The notes under the pieces were generated by a model. That model was not told where the DNA came from and ran no database searches. It saw only the letters and a program-made list of their open reading frames with translations. Of a stretch of DNA of 15,711 bases, positions 7,804-14,540 are shown piece by piece. Each line of letters begins with the position of its first letter. Position 1 is the first letter of the stretch. Position numbers and translations under genes: made by a program. Origin of the DNA: DASSOY01 sp035776675. Its GTDB lineage: Bacteria > Bacillota > Bacilli > Bacillales > DASSOY01. The stretch is from positions 1 through 15,711 of the forward strand of contig DASTWO010000075.1 in assembly GCA_035776675.1 (NCBI GenBank). Direction: 5' to 3'.

Positions 7804-7825
7804 TCACACATTTTCTTCGGCCTGA
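7804..7825 (-). repeat. 22-base element, copy in the leuA-leuB gap
   Basis: On the minus strand: TCAGGCCGAAG, then AAAATGTGTGA. It matches 21 of 22 bases of the element at 12665-12686 in front of ilvB. In both copies an SD-like GGAGG follows exactly seven bases after the element, then an AGTTGAG heptamer a few bases on. The ATG inside opens an eight-codon frame here (MCEKIGGS, stop), whereas at ilvB it is in frame with the gene. Confidence 0.8.
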
Positions 7826-7839
7826 TTCCAAACCTTCTG

Positions 7840-9381
7840 TTAGGATTGGCCGGCAAACTCTCGATGGCTGCTGTGAAGTTTCGCCACTCGGTTCACTGCG
7901 TTGGTGTAAGCTTTTGCAGATGCCTCAAGAACATCCTGCGCAGTTCCGCGGCCACTGCCCTCGACCTGGTCGATTGTTACTTTCACATAAACATCGGCAA
8001 GGGCATCGCGCCCTTCTCCAACCGACTGAATTCGATAATCGTCAAGATGTACAGGCAAGCTGACCATTCGCTCAATCGTATTGTAGATTGCCTCGACACT
8101 CCCCGAACCGGTCGCCGCCTCTTGAATGACGTCTCCCTCCGGGGTCTTTAAAGTCATCGTTGCCGTCGGAATATTATTGGTTCCGTACTGCACCTGAACG
8201 TCGACAACTTCGTAACCCTTTTCCTCAGCACTTGCCCGTTCTTCCGTCATCAATGCAAACAGATCTTCATCTGTAATATTCTTTTTCTTATCTGCCAGTT
8301 CTTTAAAGGCTTTAAATACCTTTTTGCACTCGTCATCTGTTAGTTCATAACCGAGAGCGCTCATCTTATCTTTAAAAGCGTGGCGCCCGGAATGTTTCCC
8401 CAATACGAGTCTGTTTGAGGCGGTTCCCACCAGCTCCGGCGAAATAATTTCGTAGGTGGTTTTCTCCTTCAAAACACCGTCCTGATGAATACCGGCTTCA
8501 TGGGCGAAGGCGTTGTCCCCCACTACTGCTTTGTTCGGCGGGATCATGACACCTGTCAATTTACTGATTAGCGCGCTGGTACGCTTGATTTCTTGCAAAT
8601 TCAGACCTGTTTCAGCTTGATAAAAATCCCCTCGAATTCTTAACGCCACAGCAATTTCCTCAAGTGAAGCATTGCCGGCACGCTCCCCGATTCCATTGAT
8701 GCAGCCTTCGATCTGGTCGACTCCGTTCTCAATGGCCGCTAGTGAATTCGCAACCGCCATCCCAAGATCATCATGGCAATGGGCGGACAATGTCACTCGA
8801 TCTATGTTCGGAACATGCTGCCTTATTTCCGAAAACATCCGTCCGTACTCCTCGGGTGTTGTATAACCGACCGTATCGGGAAGGTTAATCACTGTCGCTC
8901 CGGCATCAATGACTTGTGTAACAATACGGATTAAGAAATCAAGATCCGAACGTGTCGCATCCTCAGCCGACCATTCAATATGAGGAAAACGGCTTGCCGC
9001 ATATTTCACCGCATCCACCGAATTTTCGATAACTTGATCAGGCGTTTGTTTCAATTTATAGGTCATATGAATCGGTGAAGTGGCTAGAAACACGTGAAGC
9101 CGCGGCTCCTCGGAATTTTTCAAGGCGTCCCATGTTGTATCGATGTCCTGCCGGTTTGTCCTGGACAAACCGGTAATCGAACATCCTTTAATGGATTCGG
9201 AAATGGCCTTGACTGACTTGAAATCACCCGGTGAGGAAGAAGGAAAGCCCGCTTCGATGATATCCACACCAAGCCGTTCCAACTGTTTGGCGATCTCCAT
9301 TTTCTCAGAGAAATTCAAGTTAATTCCCGGCGATTGTTCCCCGTCCCGAAGGGTTGTATCAAAAATGTTAATTTTTCGCAT
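7840..9381 (-). CDS. leuA: 2-isopropylmalate synthase
   Basis: Condenses acetyl-CoA with 2-oxoisovalerate, the committed step of leucine synthesis and normally the target of leucine feedback. The product is 513 residues. The N-terminal TIM barrel opens with FDTTLRDGEQSPG (7-19) and has the metal ligands His201 and His203 in SAHCHDDLGMA. The segment HEAGIHQDGVLK is also present. The C-terminal part (about 390-513) is the LeuA-type regulatory domain, seen as VQVQYGTNNIPTATMTLK and a final VNRVAKLH. A TTG at 9384 precedes the ATG at 9381; the ATG is chosen. The start lies inside the end of ilvC, giving a 14-base overlap. The ribosome binding site GGAAG is within ilvC coding sequence, which suggests translational coupling. 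Confidence 0.97.
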   Translation of the reverse strand: MRKINIFDTTLRDGEQSPGINLNFSEKMEIAKQLERLGVDIIEAGFPSSSPGDFKSVKAISESIKGCSITGLSRTNRQDIDTTWDALKNSEEPRLHVFLATSPIHMTYKLKQTPDQVIENSVDAVKYAASRFPHIEWSAEDATRSDLDFLIRIVTQVIDAGATVINLPDTVGYTTPEEYGRMFSEIRQHVPNIDRVTLSAHCHDDLGMAVANSLAAIENGVDQIEGCINGIGERAGNASLEEIAVALRIRGDFYQAETGLNLQEIKRTSALISKLTGVMIPPNKAVVGDNAFAHEAGIHQDGVLKEKTTYEIISPELVGTASNRLVLGKHSGRHAFKDKMSALGYELTDDECKKVFKAFKELADKKKNITDEDLFALMTEERASAEEKGYEVVDVQVQYGTNNIPTATMTLKTPEGDVIQEAATGSGSVEAIYNTIERMVSLPVHLDDYRIQSVGEGRDALADVYVKVTIDQVEGSGRGTAQDVLEASAKAYTNAVNRVAKLHSSHREFAGQS

Positions 9382-10390
9382 CAATCACCACTTCCTTCCC
9401 TTTTTGTTTGACAAATGGCATCATGCCGCGAAGCTCACGTCCCACCTTTTCGATTTGCTGATTCCGCTCCCGCTCTCGAGTCGCTTTGAACACCGGTCGG
9501 TTGGCCTGGTTTTCGAGAATCCAGTTTTTCGCGAACTTTCCGCTTTGAATATCCGCCAAAACCGCCTTCATATTCTCTTTAACGTGCTCATCAATCACGC
9601 GTGGCCCTGATTGGAAATCCCCCCATTCAGCCGTATCGGAAATCGAATAACGCATCGTTTCAAGACCACCCTCATAAATCAAATCAACGATTAATTTCAC
9701 TTCATGGAGACATTCGAAATAAGCGGATTCCGGCTGATATCCGGCTTCTACCAGCGTTTCGAAACCGGCTTTGATTAATGATGTCAACCCGCCGCAAAGG
9801 ACGGCCTGCTCTCCGAAAAGATCGGTTTCTGTTTCTTCTTTGAAAGTCGTTTCGAGAATTCCGGCTCGCCCCGCCCCGATACCTTTCGCATAAGCGAGTC
9901 CTGTATTCTTTGCTTCTCCGCTGTAATCCTGATGAACACCAACAAGTGACGGAACACCAGCCTCTTCAACAAAAGTACGCCGAACAATATGACCAGGACC
10001 CTTTGGCGCCACCAAAATCACGTCAACATTTTCTGGCGGGACAATTTGGTGAAAATGAATATTGAATCCGTGTGCAAATACCAGTGTTTTTCCTTCAGTT
10101 AATCCTTGCTTGATTTCATTTTCATAAACCTCTGTCTGGAGTTCATCTGGCAGCAAGACCGAAATAACATCCGCCTGTTCCGCGGCTTCATACACCGGCA
10201 ATACCTGAAAACCGTCATCCTCCGCTTTGTTCCATGACTTCCCTTTTCTCAGACCTACAACAACCTCAAAGCCGCTTTCCCGAAGATTTTGCGCATGTGC
10301 GTGACCTTGTGATCCGTACCCAATCACCGCAACCTTTTTCCCTTGTAGAACCCCTTCATTTACATCTCCGTTGTAATAAACTTTTGCCAT
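9368..10390 (-). CDS. ilvC: Ketol-acid reductoisomerase (NADP+), class I
   Basis: Rearranges and reduces acetolactate or acetohydroxybutyrate to dihydroxy acids in valine/isoleucine synthesis, and so feeds leucine synthesis. The 340-residue length identifies the short class I form. The Rossmann motif GYGSQG is at 24-29. The following LRKGKSW segment has basic and serine residues that usually favour NADPH. The substrate/metal knotted domain includes DLFGEQAVLCGG and ECLHEVKLIVDLIYEGG. Two ATGs are possible (10399 and 10390). The second has AGGAG nine bases upstream and the standard start MAKVYYNGDV; the first would abut the ribosome binding site. It begins 21 bases after ilvN and overlaps leuA by 14 bases. 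Confidence 0.98.
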   Translation of the reverse strand: MAKVYYNGDVNEGVLQGKKVAVIGYGSQGHAHAQNLRESGFEVVVGLRKGKSWNKAEDDGFQVLPVYEAAEQADVISVLLPDELQTEVYENEIKQGLTEGKTLVFAHGFNIHFHQIVPPENVDVILVAPKGPGHIVRRTFVEEAGVPSLVGVHQDYSGEAKNTGLAYAKGIGAGRAGILETTFKEETETDLFGEQAVLCGGLTSLIKAGFETLVEAGYQPESAYFECLHEVKLIVDLIYEGGLETMRYSISDTAEWGDFQSGPRVIDEHVKENMKAVLADIQSGKFAKNWILENQANRPVFKATRERERNQQIEKVGRELRGMMPFVKQKGKEVVIDAKN

Positions 10391-10411
10391 CCTAATCATC
10401 TCCTCTGTTTT

Positions 10412-10933
10412 CTATTTAATAATGGAATATTGCTTCATTTTGGTAACGGGTTTTTGTGCTGCCCTTGGAAAGGCAGTGATGCCGGTACGAGCCAGCTCTT
10501 TAATCCCGTATGGCTTCAATAGGTCAATCAAGGCTTCAACTTTTTCAGAATCTCCTGTAACCTGAACTGTCAAACTATCACGACTTACGTCAATAACGCC
10601 TGCCCGGAAAGGTTCGACAAGTCCGACAATTTCACTTCGAGTTTGCGCGTTCACCATCACCTTGATCAGGGCCAATTCCCGAGCGACTACCTGCTGGTCG
10701 CTAATATCAGATACCTTTAATACGTCAATTTGTTTGTTAAGTTGCTTCATCAGTTGTTCTGTGTCCCGCTTGCTTTCAACGTGAACCACAAACGTCATTT
10801 TCGATATCCCCGGAGTCTCTGTATGGCCTACTGTAATGCTTTCAATATTAAAATGCCTTTTGGAGAATAAGCCCGTCACCCGGTTCAGGACACCTGCCTG
10901 ATTCGTTACTCTCGCTGTCACTATTCGTTTCAT
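10412..10933 (-). CDS. ilvN: Acetolactate synthase, small (regulatory) subunit
   Basis: Regulatory subunit that activates IlvB and confers valine feedback inhibition. The product is 173 residues. The N-terminal ACT domain (about 3-75) shows ARVTNQAGVLNRVTGLFSKR followed by NIESITVG, the usual effector-binding arrangement. The C-terminal domain includes GDSEKVEALIDLLKPYGIKELARTG. The start ATG overlaps the ilvB stop as ATGA (four bases), typical of coupled translation of the two subunits. Some Bacillota databases name this gene ilvH. Confidence 0.97.
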   Translation of the reverse strand: MKRIVTARVTNQAGVLNRVTGLFSKRHFNIESITVGHTETPGISKMTFVVHVESKRDTEQLMKQLNKQIDVLKVSDISDQQVVARELALIKVMVNAQTRSEIVGLVEPFRAGVIDVSRDSLTVQVTGDSEKVEALIDLLKPYGIKELARTGITAFPRAAQKPVTKMKQYSIIK

Positions 10934-12651
10934 GGTTTCACCCCTGTCATTTCATGAAGTCCCATTCCGGGAGCCACCATGGGATACACATTTTCTTCCT
11001 GAGGAATTTGAAAGTTCACCAATACCGGCCCTTCGGTTTTCAATGCTTCCTGCACGGCGATTTCCGCCTCATAAGGGGTTTGTGCCGACAATCCTTTCAT
11101 CCCGTAGGCTTGAGCCAGTTTCTGTAGATCCGGTTGAACCGGAAGCAAAGATTCTGAATAACGTTCATTGTAAAAGAAACTTTGCCATTGTCTTACCATA
11201 CCGAGTGATCCATTATTGAAAATAAAGACTTTTACCGGCAATTGAAGTTCCTGGAGAACCCCCAATTCCTGAAGAGTCATTTGGAATCCACCGTCTCCAA
11301 GGATGGCCGCTACCGGTTTCTCCGGTTCGGCAAGTTGAGCGCCAATGGCAGCCGGCAAACCAAAGCCCATGGTCCCCAACCCGCCTGATGTTACCCAATG
11401 TCGCGGATTTTGAAAGGAATAATATTGAGCTGCCCACATTTGATGCTGGCCGACATCAGTTACAACGATGGCTTTCCCGTTTGTCCGGCGATGGATCATT
11501 TCGACGAGTGGCTGCGGCTTCAATTGCCGGCCCTCTTTCTCATACCAGAGCGGGAACTCCTTTTTATTTTGTTTCAGGGTTTCATGCCATTCTCCCGCTT
11601 CCGGTACCGGTCCATCGGCATCAATCAAAGCCTGCAACGCCAACTTGGCGTCGCTCACAACCGGAATTTGCGTCGGAACGTTTTTCCCGATCTCCGCCGG
11701 ATCAATATCAATATGAGCCACCTTCGCTTTCGGCGCGAAATGCTTGAGATTCCCCGTAACACGATCATCGAAACGAGCTCCGACATTGATAAGCAAGTCG
11801 CATTCATACAAAGCCATGTTGGCAGTGTAAGTTCCATGCATGCCGGCCATTCCGAGAAAGTTGGGATGATCTCCCGGAAAACCGCCGAGTCCGAGCAGAG
11901 TATGGATAACTGGAAGATGATATTTATCGGAAAACTCCCGCAATTCCTGGTGCGCTTTTGCGTGTTGGACACCTGCCCCTGCAAGAATAACGGGCTTCTT
12001 CGACCGCCCGAGCGCTTCCGACAATTTGTGGATTTGCAACTGGTTCGGCGTCACATTGGGATCATACCCCGGCAGGTGAATCTCATGGTCATATTGAAAT
12101 TCTCCGGCTCTGGCGGCAATATCCTTTGGAATGTCGATGACCACGGGGCCGGGACGGCCGGTTGAGGCAATATGAAAAGCCTCCTTGATGACCTTCGGGA
12201 TCTCTTCTGTATCTCGAATTTGATAGTTATGTTTCGTAATCGGCATCGTGATGCCCATAACGTCTGATTCCTGGAAAGCATCCGTACCAATGACTTGTGA
12301 GGCGACCTGCCCTGTAAAAACAACCAAAGGCAGCGAATCCATCATCGCGTCAGCTATTCCTGTAACCACGTTCGTCGCACCTGGTCCAGACGTCGCAATA
12401 ACTACACCCGGTTTCCCTGACACTCTCGCATATCCTTCAGCCGCATGAACAGCTCCCTGCTCATGCCTTGGCAACACGTGTCGAATCCCGCTTTTATATA
12501 AGGCATCGTAAATAGGCAGGACCGCACCACCCGGATATCCGAAAATCATCTCCACCTTTTCTTCGCGCAATGCCTCCACTAACATGCGCGCCCCGCTCAT
12601 CGTTTTCTCGCTGTTCGCTTTCTCATCTCTCAGGTCCATACTCAACTTCAT
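10930..12651 (-). CDS. ilvB: Acetolactate synthase, large (catalytic) subunit
   Basis: ThDP- and FAD-dependent enzyme making acetolactate from two pyruvates or acetohydroxybutyrate from pyruvate and 2-oxobutyrate. With the chosen start it has 573 residues, the usual size. The catalytic Glu is about residue 64 in PRHEQGAVHAAEGYA. The FAD-binding middle domain has VGARFDDRVTGN. The ThDP/Mg motif runs from GDGGFQMTLQEL to FNNGSLGMVRQW. The start is uncertain. ATG 12672 lacks a ribosome binding site. ATG 12651 has AAGGGAGGA immediately before it. TTG 12645 has GGAGG at seven bases, and ATG 12639 has it at 13 bases. I chose 12651 because its 16-residue lead before TMSGA equals, from memory, that of the B. 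subtilis protein. It is the first gene after the T-box. Confidence 0.96.
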   Translation of the reverse strand: MKLSMDLRDEKANSEKTMSGARMLVEALREEKVEMIFGYPGGAVLPIYDALYKSGIRHVLPRHEQGAVHAAEGYARVSGKPGVVIATSGPGATNVVTGIADAMMDSLPLVVFTGQVASQVIGTDAFQESDVMGITMPITKHNYQIRDTEEIPKVIKEAFHIASTGRPGPVVIDIPKDIAARAGEFQYDHEIHLPGYDPNVTPNQLQIHKLSEALGRSKKPVILAGAGVQHAKAHQELREFSDKYHLPVIHTLLGLGGFPGDHPNFLGMAGMHGTYTANMALYECDLLINVGARFDDRVTGNLKHFAPKAKVAHIDIDPAEIGKNVPTQIPVVSDAKLALQALIDADGPVPEAGEWHETLKQNKKEFPLWYEKEGRQLKPQPLVEMIHRRTNGKAIVVTDVGQHQMWAAQYYSFQNPRHWVTSGGLGTMGFGLPAAIGAQLAEPEKPVAAILGDGGFQMTLQELGVLQELQLPVKVFIFNNGSLGMVRQWQSFFYNERYSESLLPVQPDLQKLAQAYGMKGLSAQTPYEAEIAVQEALKTEGPVLVNFQIPQEENVYPMVAPGMGLHEMTGVKP

Positions 12652-12664
12652 TCCTCCCTTGCTC

Positions 12665-12686
12665 TCACACATTTTTTTCGGCCTGA
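12665..12686 (-). repeat. 22-base element, copy in the ilvB leader
   Basis: On the minus strand: TCAGGCCGAAA, then AAAATGTGTGA. It lies between the T-box terminator and the ilvB ribosome binding site. One base differs from the copy at 7804-7825, and the SD-like GGAGG again follows seven bases later. It includes an ATG in frame with ilvB but without a ribosome binding site of its own. Confidence 0.8.
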
Positions 12687-12701
12687 CTTCCGTTTCAATA
12701 G

Positions 12702-12750
12702 AAAAAACCTTTCACCCACATAAGACTCCCGTCTTAAGGGGTGAAAGGTT
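12702..12750 (-). terminator. T-box terminator hairpin
   Basis: On the minus strand the 5' arm AACCTTTCACCC (12739-12750) pairs perfectly with GGGTGAAAGGTT (12706-12717), and TTTTTT (12702-12707) forms the tail. A second small hairpin, TAAGAC-GGGA-GTCTTA, sits in the loop. Alternative pairing of AAGGG in the T-box with CCCTT in the 5' arm region gives the antiterminator. Confidence 0.9.
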
Positions 12751-12990
12751 CCACTTCACGGTACCACCCTTGATTCACGGCATCCTTGCGAATGTCCGCC
12801 TCGGAAACGGCTTGATTGCCCGTTTCATTTTTGTAACAAGTGTTTCGATGAAACACTCGGCCGCCCCTACTCCGTTCAGGGAGACACTCGGAGGAGATGT
12901 CGCTCCAGAAGGTAACGCCGGATTTCCACCATCGCCGGCTCTCTGTTGAAACCTGAACCCTGTTGCTTTTACCCCGTCATTGTCTTTTTC
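12702..12990 (-). promoter_or_regulatory. T-box riboswitch leader of the ilv-leu operon
   Basis: The minus strand carries the 14-base T-box core AGGGTGGTACCGTG (12757-12770), where the consensus ends in CGCG. A terminator lies just downstream. The stem I apical region is recognised as AGAGAGCCGG, GATGGTGGAAAT and CCGGC (about 12916-12942). The link sequence GAGTAGG follows stem I. Two further perfect hairpins follow: GTGTTTC/GAAACAC near 12840-12860 and GAAACGG/CCGTTTC near 12800-12825. T-boxes bind uncharged tRNA and then allow read-through. Upstream of ilv-leu the expected tRNA is Leu. The specifier is not obvious here: no GAA-CUC is seen, and the position before TTCTGGAG reads GCGTTACC. 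The leader starts directly after the ilvE stop. Confidence 0.9.
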
Positions 12991-13003
12991 AATATGATCT
13001 TAT

Positions 13004-13909
13004 TTAGCTTACTCTTACATTCTCTTTCTCTGCAAAAGCCTTTACGCCGTCACTGGTTACCTGGCGACGGAAAGATTGAAGCAAGGTTTGTGTTTTCTCA
13101 CCTGGCGTTCCATCCCCGACCTGCCTGCCGTCAACCTTGACAACCGCGATGACCTCAGCGGCAGTTCCTGTCAGAAACACTTCATCCGCTGTATAGACGT
13201 CATGTCTTGTAAACGGTTCTTCTTTCATTTCGTAACCAAGCTCTTCGGCAATCTCCATAATAGCTTCTCTCGTAATGCCTTCCAGTGCCCCGATGTATCC
13301 GGGAGGAGTCAAAACCTGATCACCTTTGACAATAAAAATATTATCTGCGGAACATTCAGCAACATAACCTTGATTATTCATCATTAAGGCCTCGCTTGCC
13401 CCCGCCAGGTTCGCCTCGATTTTCACCAAAATGTTGTTTAAATAATTGAGTGACTTTAATTTCGGGCTTAATACATCTGGAGCGTTCCGTCGGCTGCCGA
13501 CGGATACAATCTCAAGACCCGATTCATATAATTCCTTTGGATAAATGGCGAGTTGTTCAACAATAATGATCAAATTGGGGTTGTTGCATTTGTATGGATC
13601 AAGGCCCAAATCTCCCTCGCCGCGAGAGACGACGACCCGAATGTATGCATCCCGATATGCGTTTTTCTGAACGGCTTGAACGATAATGTCGCTTAATTCT
13701 TCAAAAGAATAAGGAATTTCTAACATGATTGCCTTTGCTGAGTTGTATAAACGCTTGAGATGTTGCTGCAATCGATAAACATTGCCGCCATATACACGAA
13801 TTCCTTCGAACACCCCGTCTCCGTATAGAAATCCGTGATCATAAACGGAAATCTTGGCATCTTCCTTCTTTACGAATTCTCCGCCAAGAAAGATCCATTG
13901 ATCGCTCAT
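13004..13909 (-). CDS. ilvE: Branched-chain amino acid aminotransferase
   Basis: PLP-dependent fold type IV transaminase that makes leucine, isoleucine and valine from their 2-oxo acids with glutamate. The product is 301 residues. Seen are YDHGFLYGDGVFEGIRVY near the N-terminus (22-40), the Schiff-base lysine probably at Lys152 in KLKSLNYLNN, the cofactor glutamate region VAECSADNIFIVKG, and GALEGITREAIMEIA, with DEVFLTGTAAEVIAV towards the end. A D-amino acid transaminase would share the fold; the operon context favours IlvE. The frame can open with GTG at 13918, but that lies one base after AAAGGAG. The ATG at 13909 has proper spacing and gives MSDQWIFLGGEF. It has its own promoter and a long structured leader. 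No terminator separates it from the T-box. Confidence 0.93.
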   Translation of the reverse strand: MSDQWIFLGGEFVKKEDAKISVYDHGFLYGDGVFEGIRVYGGNVYRLQQHLKRLYNSAKAIMLEIPYSFEELSDIIVQAVQKNAYRDAYIRVVVSRGEGDLGLDPYKCNNPNLIIIVEQLAIYPKELYESGLEIVSVGSRRNAPDVLSPKLKSLNYLNNILVKIEANLAGASEALMMNNQGYVAECSADNIFIVKGDQVLTPPGYIGALEGITREAIMEIAEELGYEMKEEPFTRHDVYTADEVFLTGTAAEVIAVVKVDGRQVGDGTPGEKTQTLLQSFRRQVTSDGVKAFAEKENVRVS

Positions 13910-13917
13910 CGCCCTCA

Positions 13918-13940
13918 CACTCCTTTTTCATCTAACAGGA
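13918..13940 (-). repeat. Ribosome-binding segment of ilvE, copy 1 of a direct repeat
   Basis: On the minus strand: TCCTGTTAGA (13931-13940), three bases, AAAAGGAGTG (13918-13927). This contains the real ilvE ribosome binding site. Both ten-base blocks recur identically at 14033-14059 with seven bases between them. The intervening 92 bases hold an extended hairpin. Confidence 0.7.
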
Positions 13941-13965
13941 TTCGTTTAAATACTCCTGCGCCCAG

Positions 13966-14028
13966 AGTAAGTTCAAGAAGTAGTGTTCTCGGCTTAGTCG
14001 CAGCGCCGTCTACTCAAGATGCCTTACT
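13966..14028 (-). other. Extended hairpin in the ilvE 5' UTR
   Basis: In the predicted transcript three helices stack. AGTAAG (14023-14028) pairs with CTTACT (13966-13971). GAGTAG (14010-14015) pairs with CTACTT (13978-13983) with one G-U pair. CGGC (14005-14008) pairs with GCCG (13990-13993) around an 11-base loop, GCTGCGACTAA. Internal loops are GCATCTT / CTTGAA and A / AGAACA. No T-box core, S-box or other riboswitch motif was recognised. It is a candidate regulatory leader of unknown type. Confidence 0.45.
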
Positions 14029-14032
14029 AGAG

Positions 14033-14059
14033 CACTCCTTTTCCCAATGTCTAACAGGA
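14033..14059 (-). repeat. Ribosome-binding segment of ilvE, copy 2 of a direct repeat
   Basis: On the minus strand: TCCTGTTAGA (14050-14059), seven bases, AAAAGGAGTG (14033-14042). Its SD is followed only by GTG CTC TAG, so it starts no protein. See copy 1 at 13918-13940. Confidence 0.7.
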
Positions 14060-14096
14060 AGGATCGCTTGCAAATTTGAAATTGATTTTGAGATTT

Positions 14097-14125
14097 ATCA
14101 TACGCTCGTTTCTGGCGAGAATCAA
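14097..14125 (-). promoter_or_regulatory. ilvE promoter (sigma-A type)
   Basis: On the minus strand the -35 is TTGATT (14120-14125), then 17 bases, then the -10 TATGAT (14097-14102). This puts the transcript start near 14090, about 180 bases before the ilvE ATG. The spacer contains a small inverted repeat, CTCG/CGAG. cre-like sites lie upstream at distances suitable for CcpA activation. Confidence 0.65.
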
Positions 14126-14129
14126 CCCT

Positions 14130-14144
14130 GTTTTTCAAAATATT
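14130..14144 (-). promoter_or_regulatory. Weak CodY-box candidate
   Basis: The minus strand reads AATATTTTGAAAAAC, matching 11 of 15 positions of the CodY consensus AATTTTCWGAAAATT. It abuts the -35 of the ilvE promoter, a plausible place for CodY repression of branched-chain genes. AT-rich DNA gives such matches by chance, so the call is tentative. Confidence 0.3.
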
Positions 14145-14170
14145 TGACTGTTTAGAGTTTTGGATTTACT

Positions 14171-14184
14171 TGTATCCGCTTTCA
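14171..14184 (-). promoter_or_regulatory. cre site (CcpA binding), ilvE upstream
   Basis: The minus strand reads A + TGAAAGCGGATACA, a full match to WTGNAANCGNWWNCA. Its centre is about 88 bases upstream of the predicted ilvE transcript start. CcpA activates ilv-leu in B. subtilis from a cre upstream of the promoter, so activation is the likely role here. Confidence 0.65.
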
Positions 14185-14224
14185 TTACTCTTGCAACAAC
14201 TTTCAAAGTGATTTGTAAATATTT

Positions 14225-14238
14225 TTTAAGCGCTTTCA
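14225..14238 (-). promoter_or_regulatory. Second cre-like site
   Basis: The minus strand reads TGAAAGCGCTTAAA, one mismatch from the cre consensus (A for the near-terminal C). It is 54 bases upstream of the better cre site on the same strand. Confidence 0.4.
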
Positions 14239-14300
14239 GCAGATTTGGGCGAAACCTACAAAAAAATGCCTCCTTGTATTCAAAAATACAAAGAGACATG

Positions 14301-14323
14301 AAAAAGACCGCCTTGAAAGCGGT
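14301..14323 (-). terminator. Terminator after tRNA-Arg
   Basis: On the minus strand the stem ACCGC(TT) / (AG)GCGGT (14307-14323) is followed by C and TTTTT (14301-14305). It begins 14 bases after the tRNA CCA end. A second A/T-rich hairpin follows near 14274-14290 (TTGTATT/AATACAA). Confidence 0.8.
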
Positions 14324-14337
14324 TGTCTGGAAATCTT

Positions 14338-14414
14338 TGGCGTCCCAGGCAGGATTCGAACCTGCGACCGACAGCTTAGAAGGCTGTTGCTCTATCCAGC
14401 TGAGCTACTGGGAC
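14338..14414 (-). tRNA. tRNA-Arg (anticodon UCU)
   Basis: A complete cloverleaf: acceptor GTCCCAG / CTGGGAC, D-arm GCTCAGCTGGATAGAGC, anticodon arm ACAGC-CTTCTAA-GCTGT with anticodon TCT, T-arm GCAGG-TTCGAAT-CCTGC, discriminator G and encoded CCA. It reads AGA/AGG arginine codons. Confidence 0.98.
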
Positions 14415-14422
14415 AAATATTC

Positions 14423-14428
14423 ATTATA
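14423..14428 (-). promoter_or_regulatory. Possible -10 of a tRNA-Arg promoter
   Basis: A perfect TATAAT on the minus strand ends eight bases before the first tRNA base, so initiation would fall almost on the mature 5' end. No convincing -35 hexamer is found 15-19 bases upstream. The tRNA may instead be transcribed from the promoter at 14843-14871 with tRNA-Gly. Confidence 0.3.
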
Positions 14429-14540
14429 GAGTGCCATATCTCACGCACCTGTCGCCTATTAGGTTAAAGTGTTACAAGATGCCATAGCTTTGTGTGTTTA
14501 AGCCTTTCCTTCCCAAAACAGTGAATTCAGATGCTCTAAT

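Noticed and set aside
12990..13060. Separate ilvB promoter inside the ilvE 3' end
   Set aside because: Several -10-like hexamers (CATATT, TAAGAT) occur, but none has an acceptable -35 at 16-18 bases, so no promoter is called.
13835..14155. Plus-strand 106-residue frame opposite the ilvE start and leader
   Set aside because: It overlaps ilvE coding sequence, its promoter and the leader hairpin, and has no family resemblance or good ribosome binding site. It is kept only as the leader observation.
14255..14276. AAGGAGG followed by CATTTTTTTG on the minus strand, as a start of a small gene
   Set aside because: No ATG, GTG or TTG at proper spacing gives a frame of useful length; TTG is followed at once by TAG. 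It is more likely part of a second terminator-like hairpin and T run.
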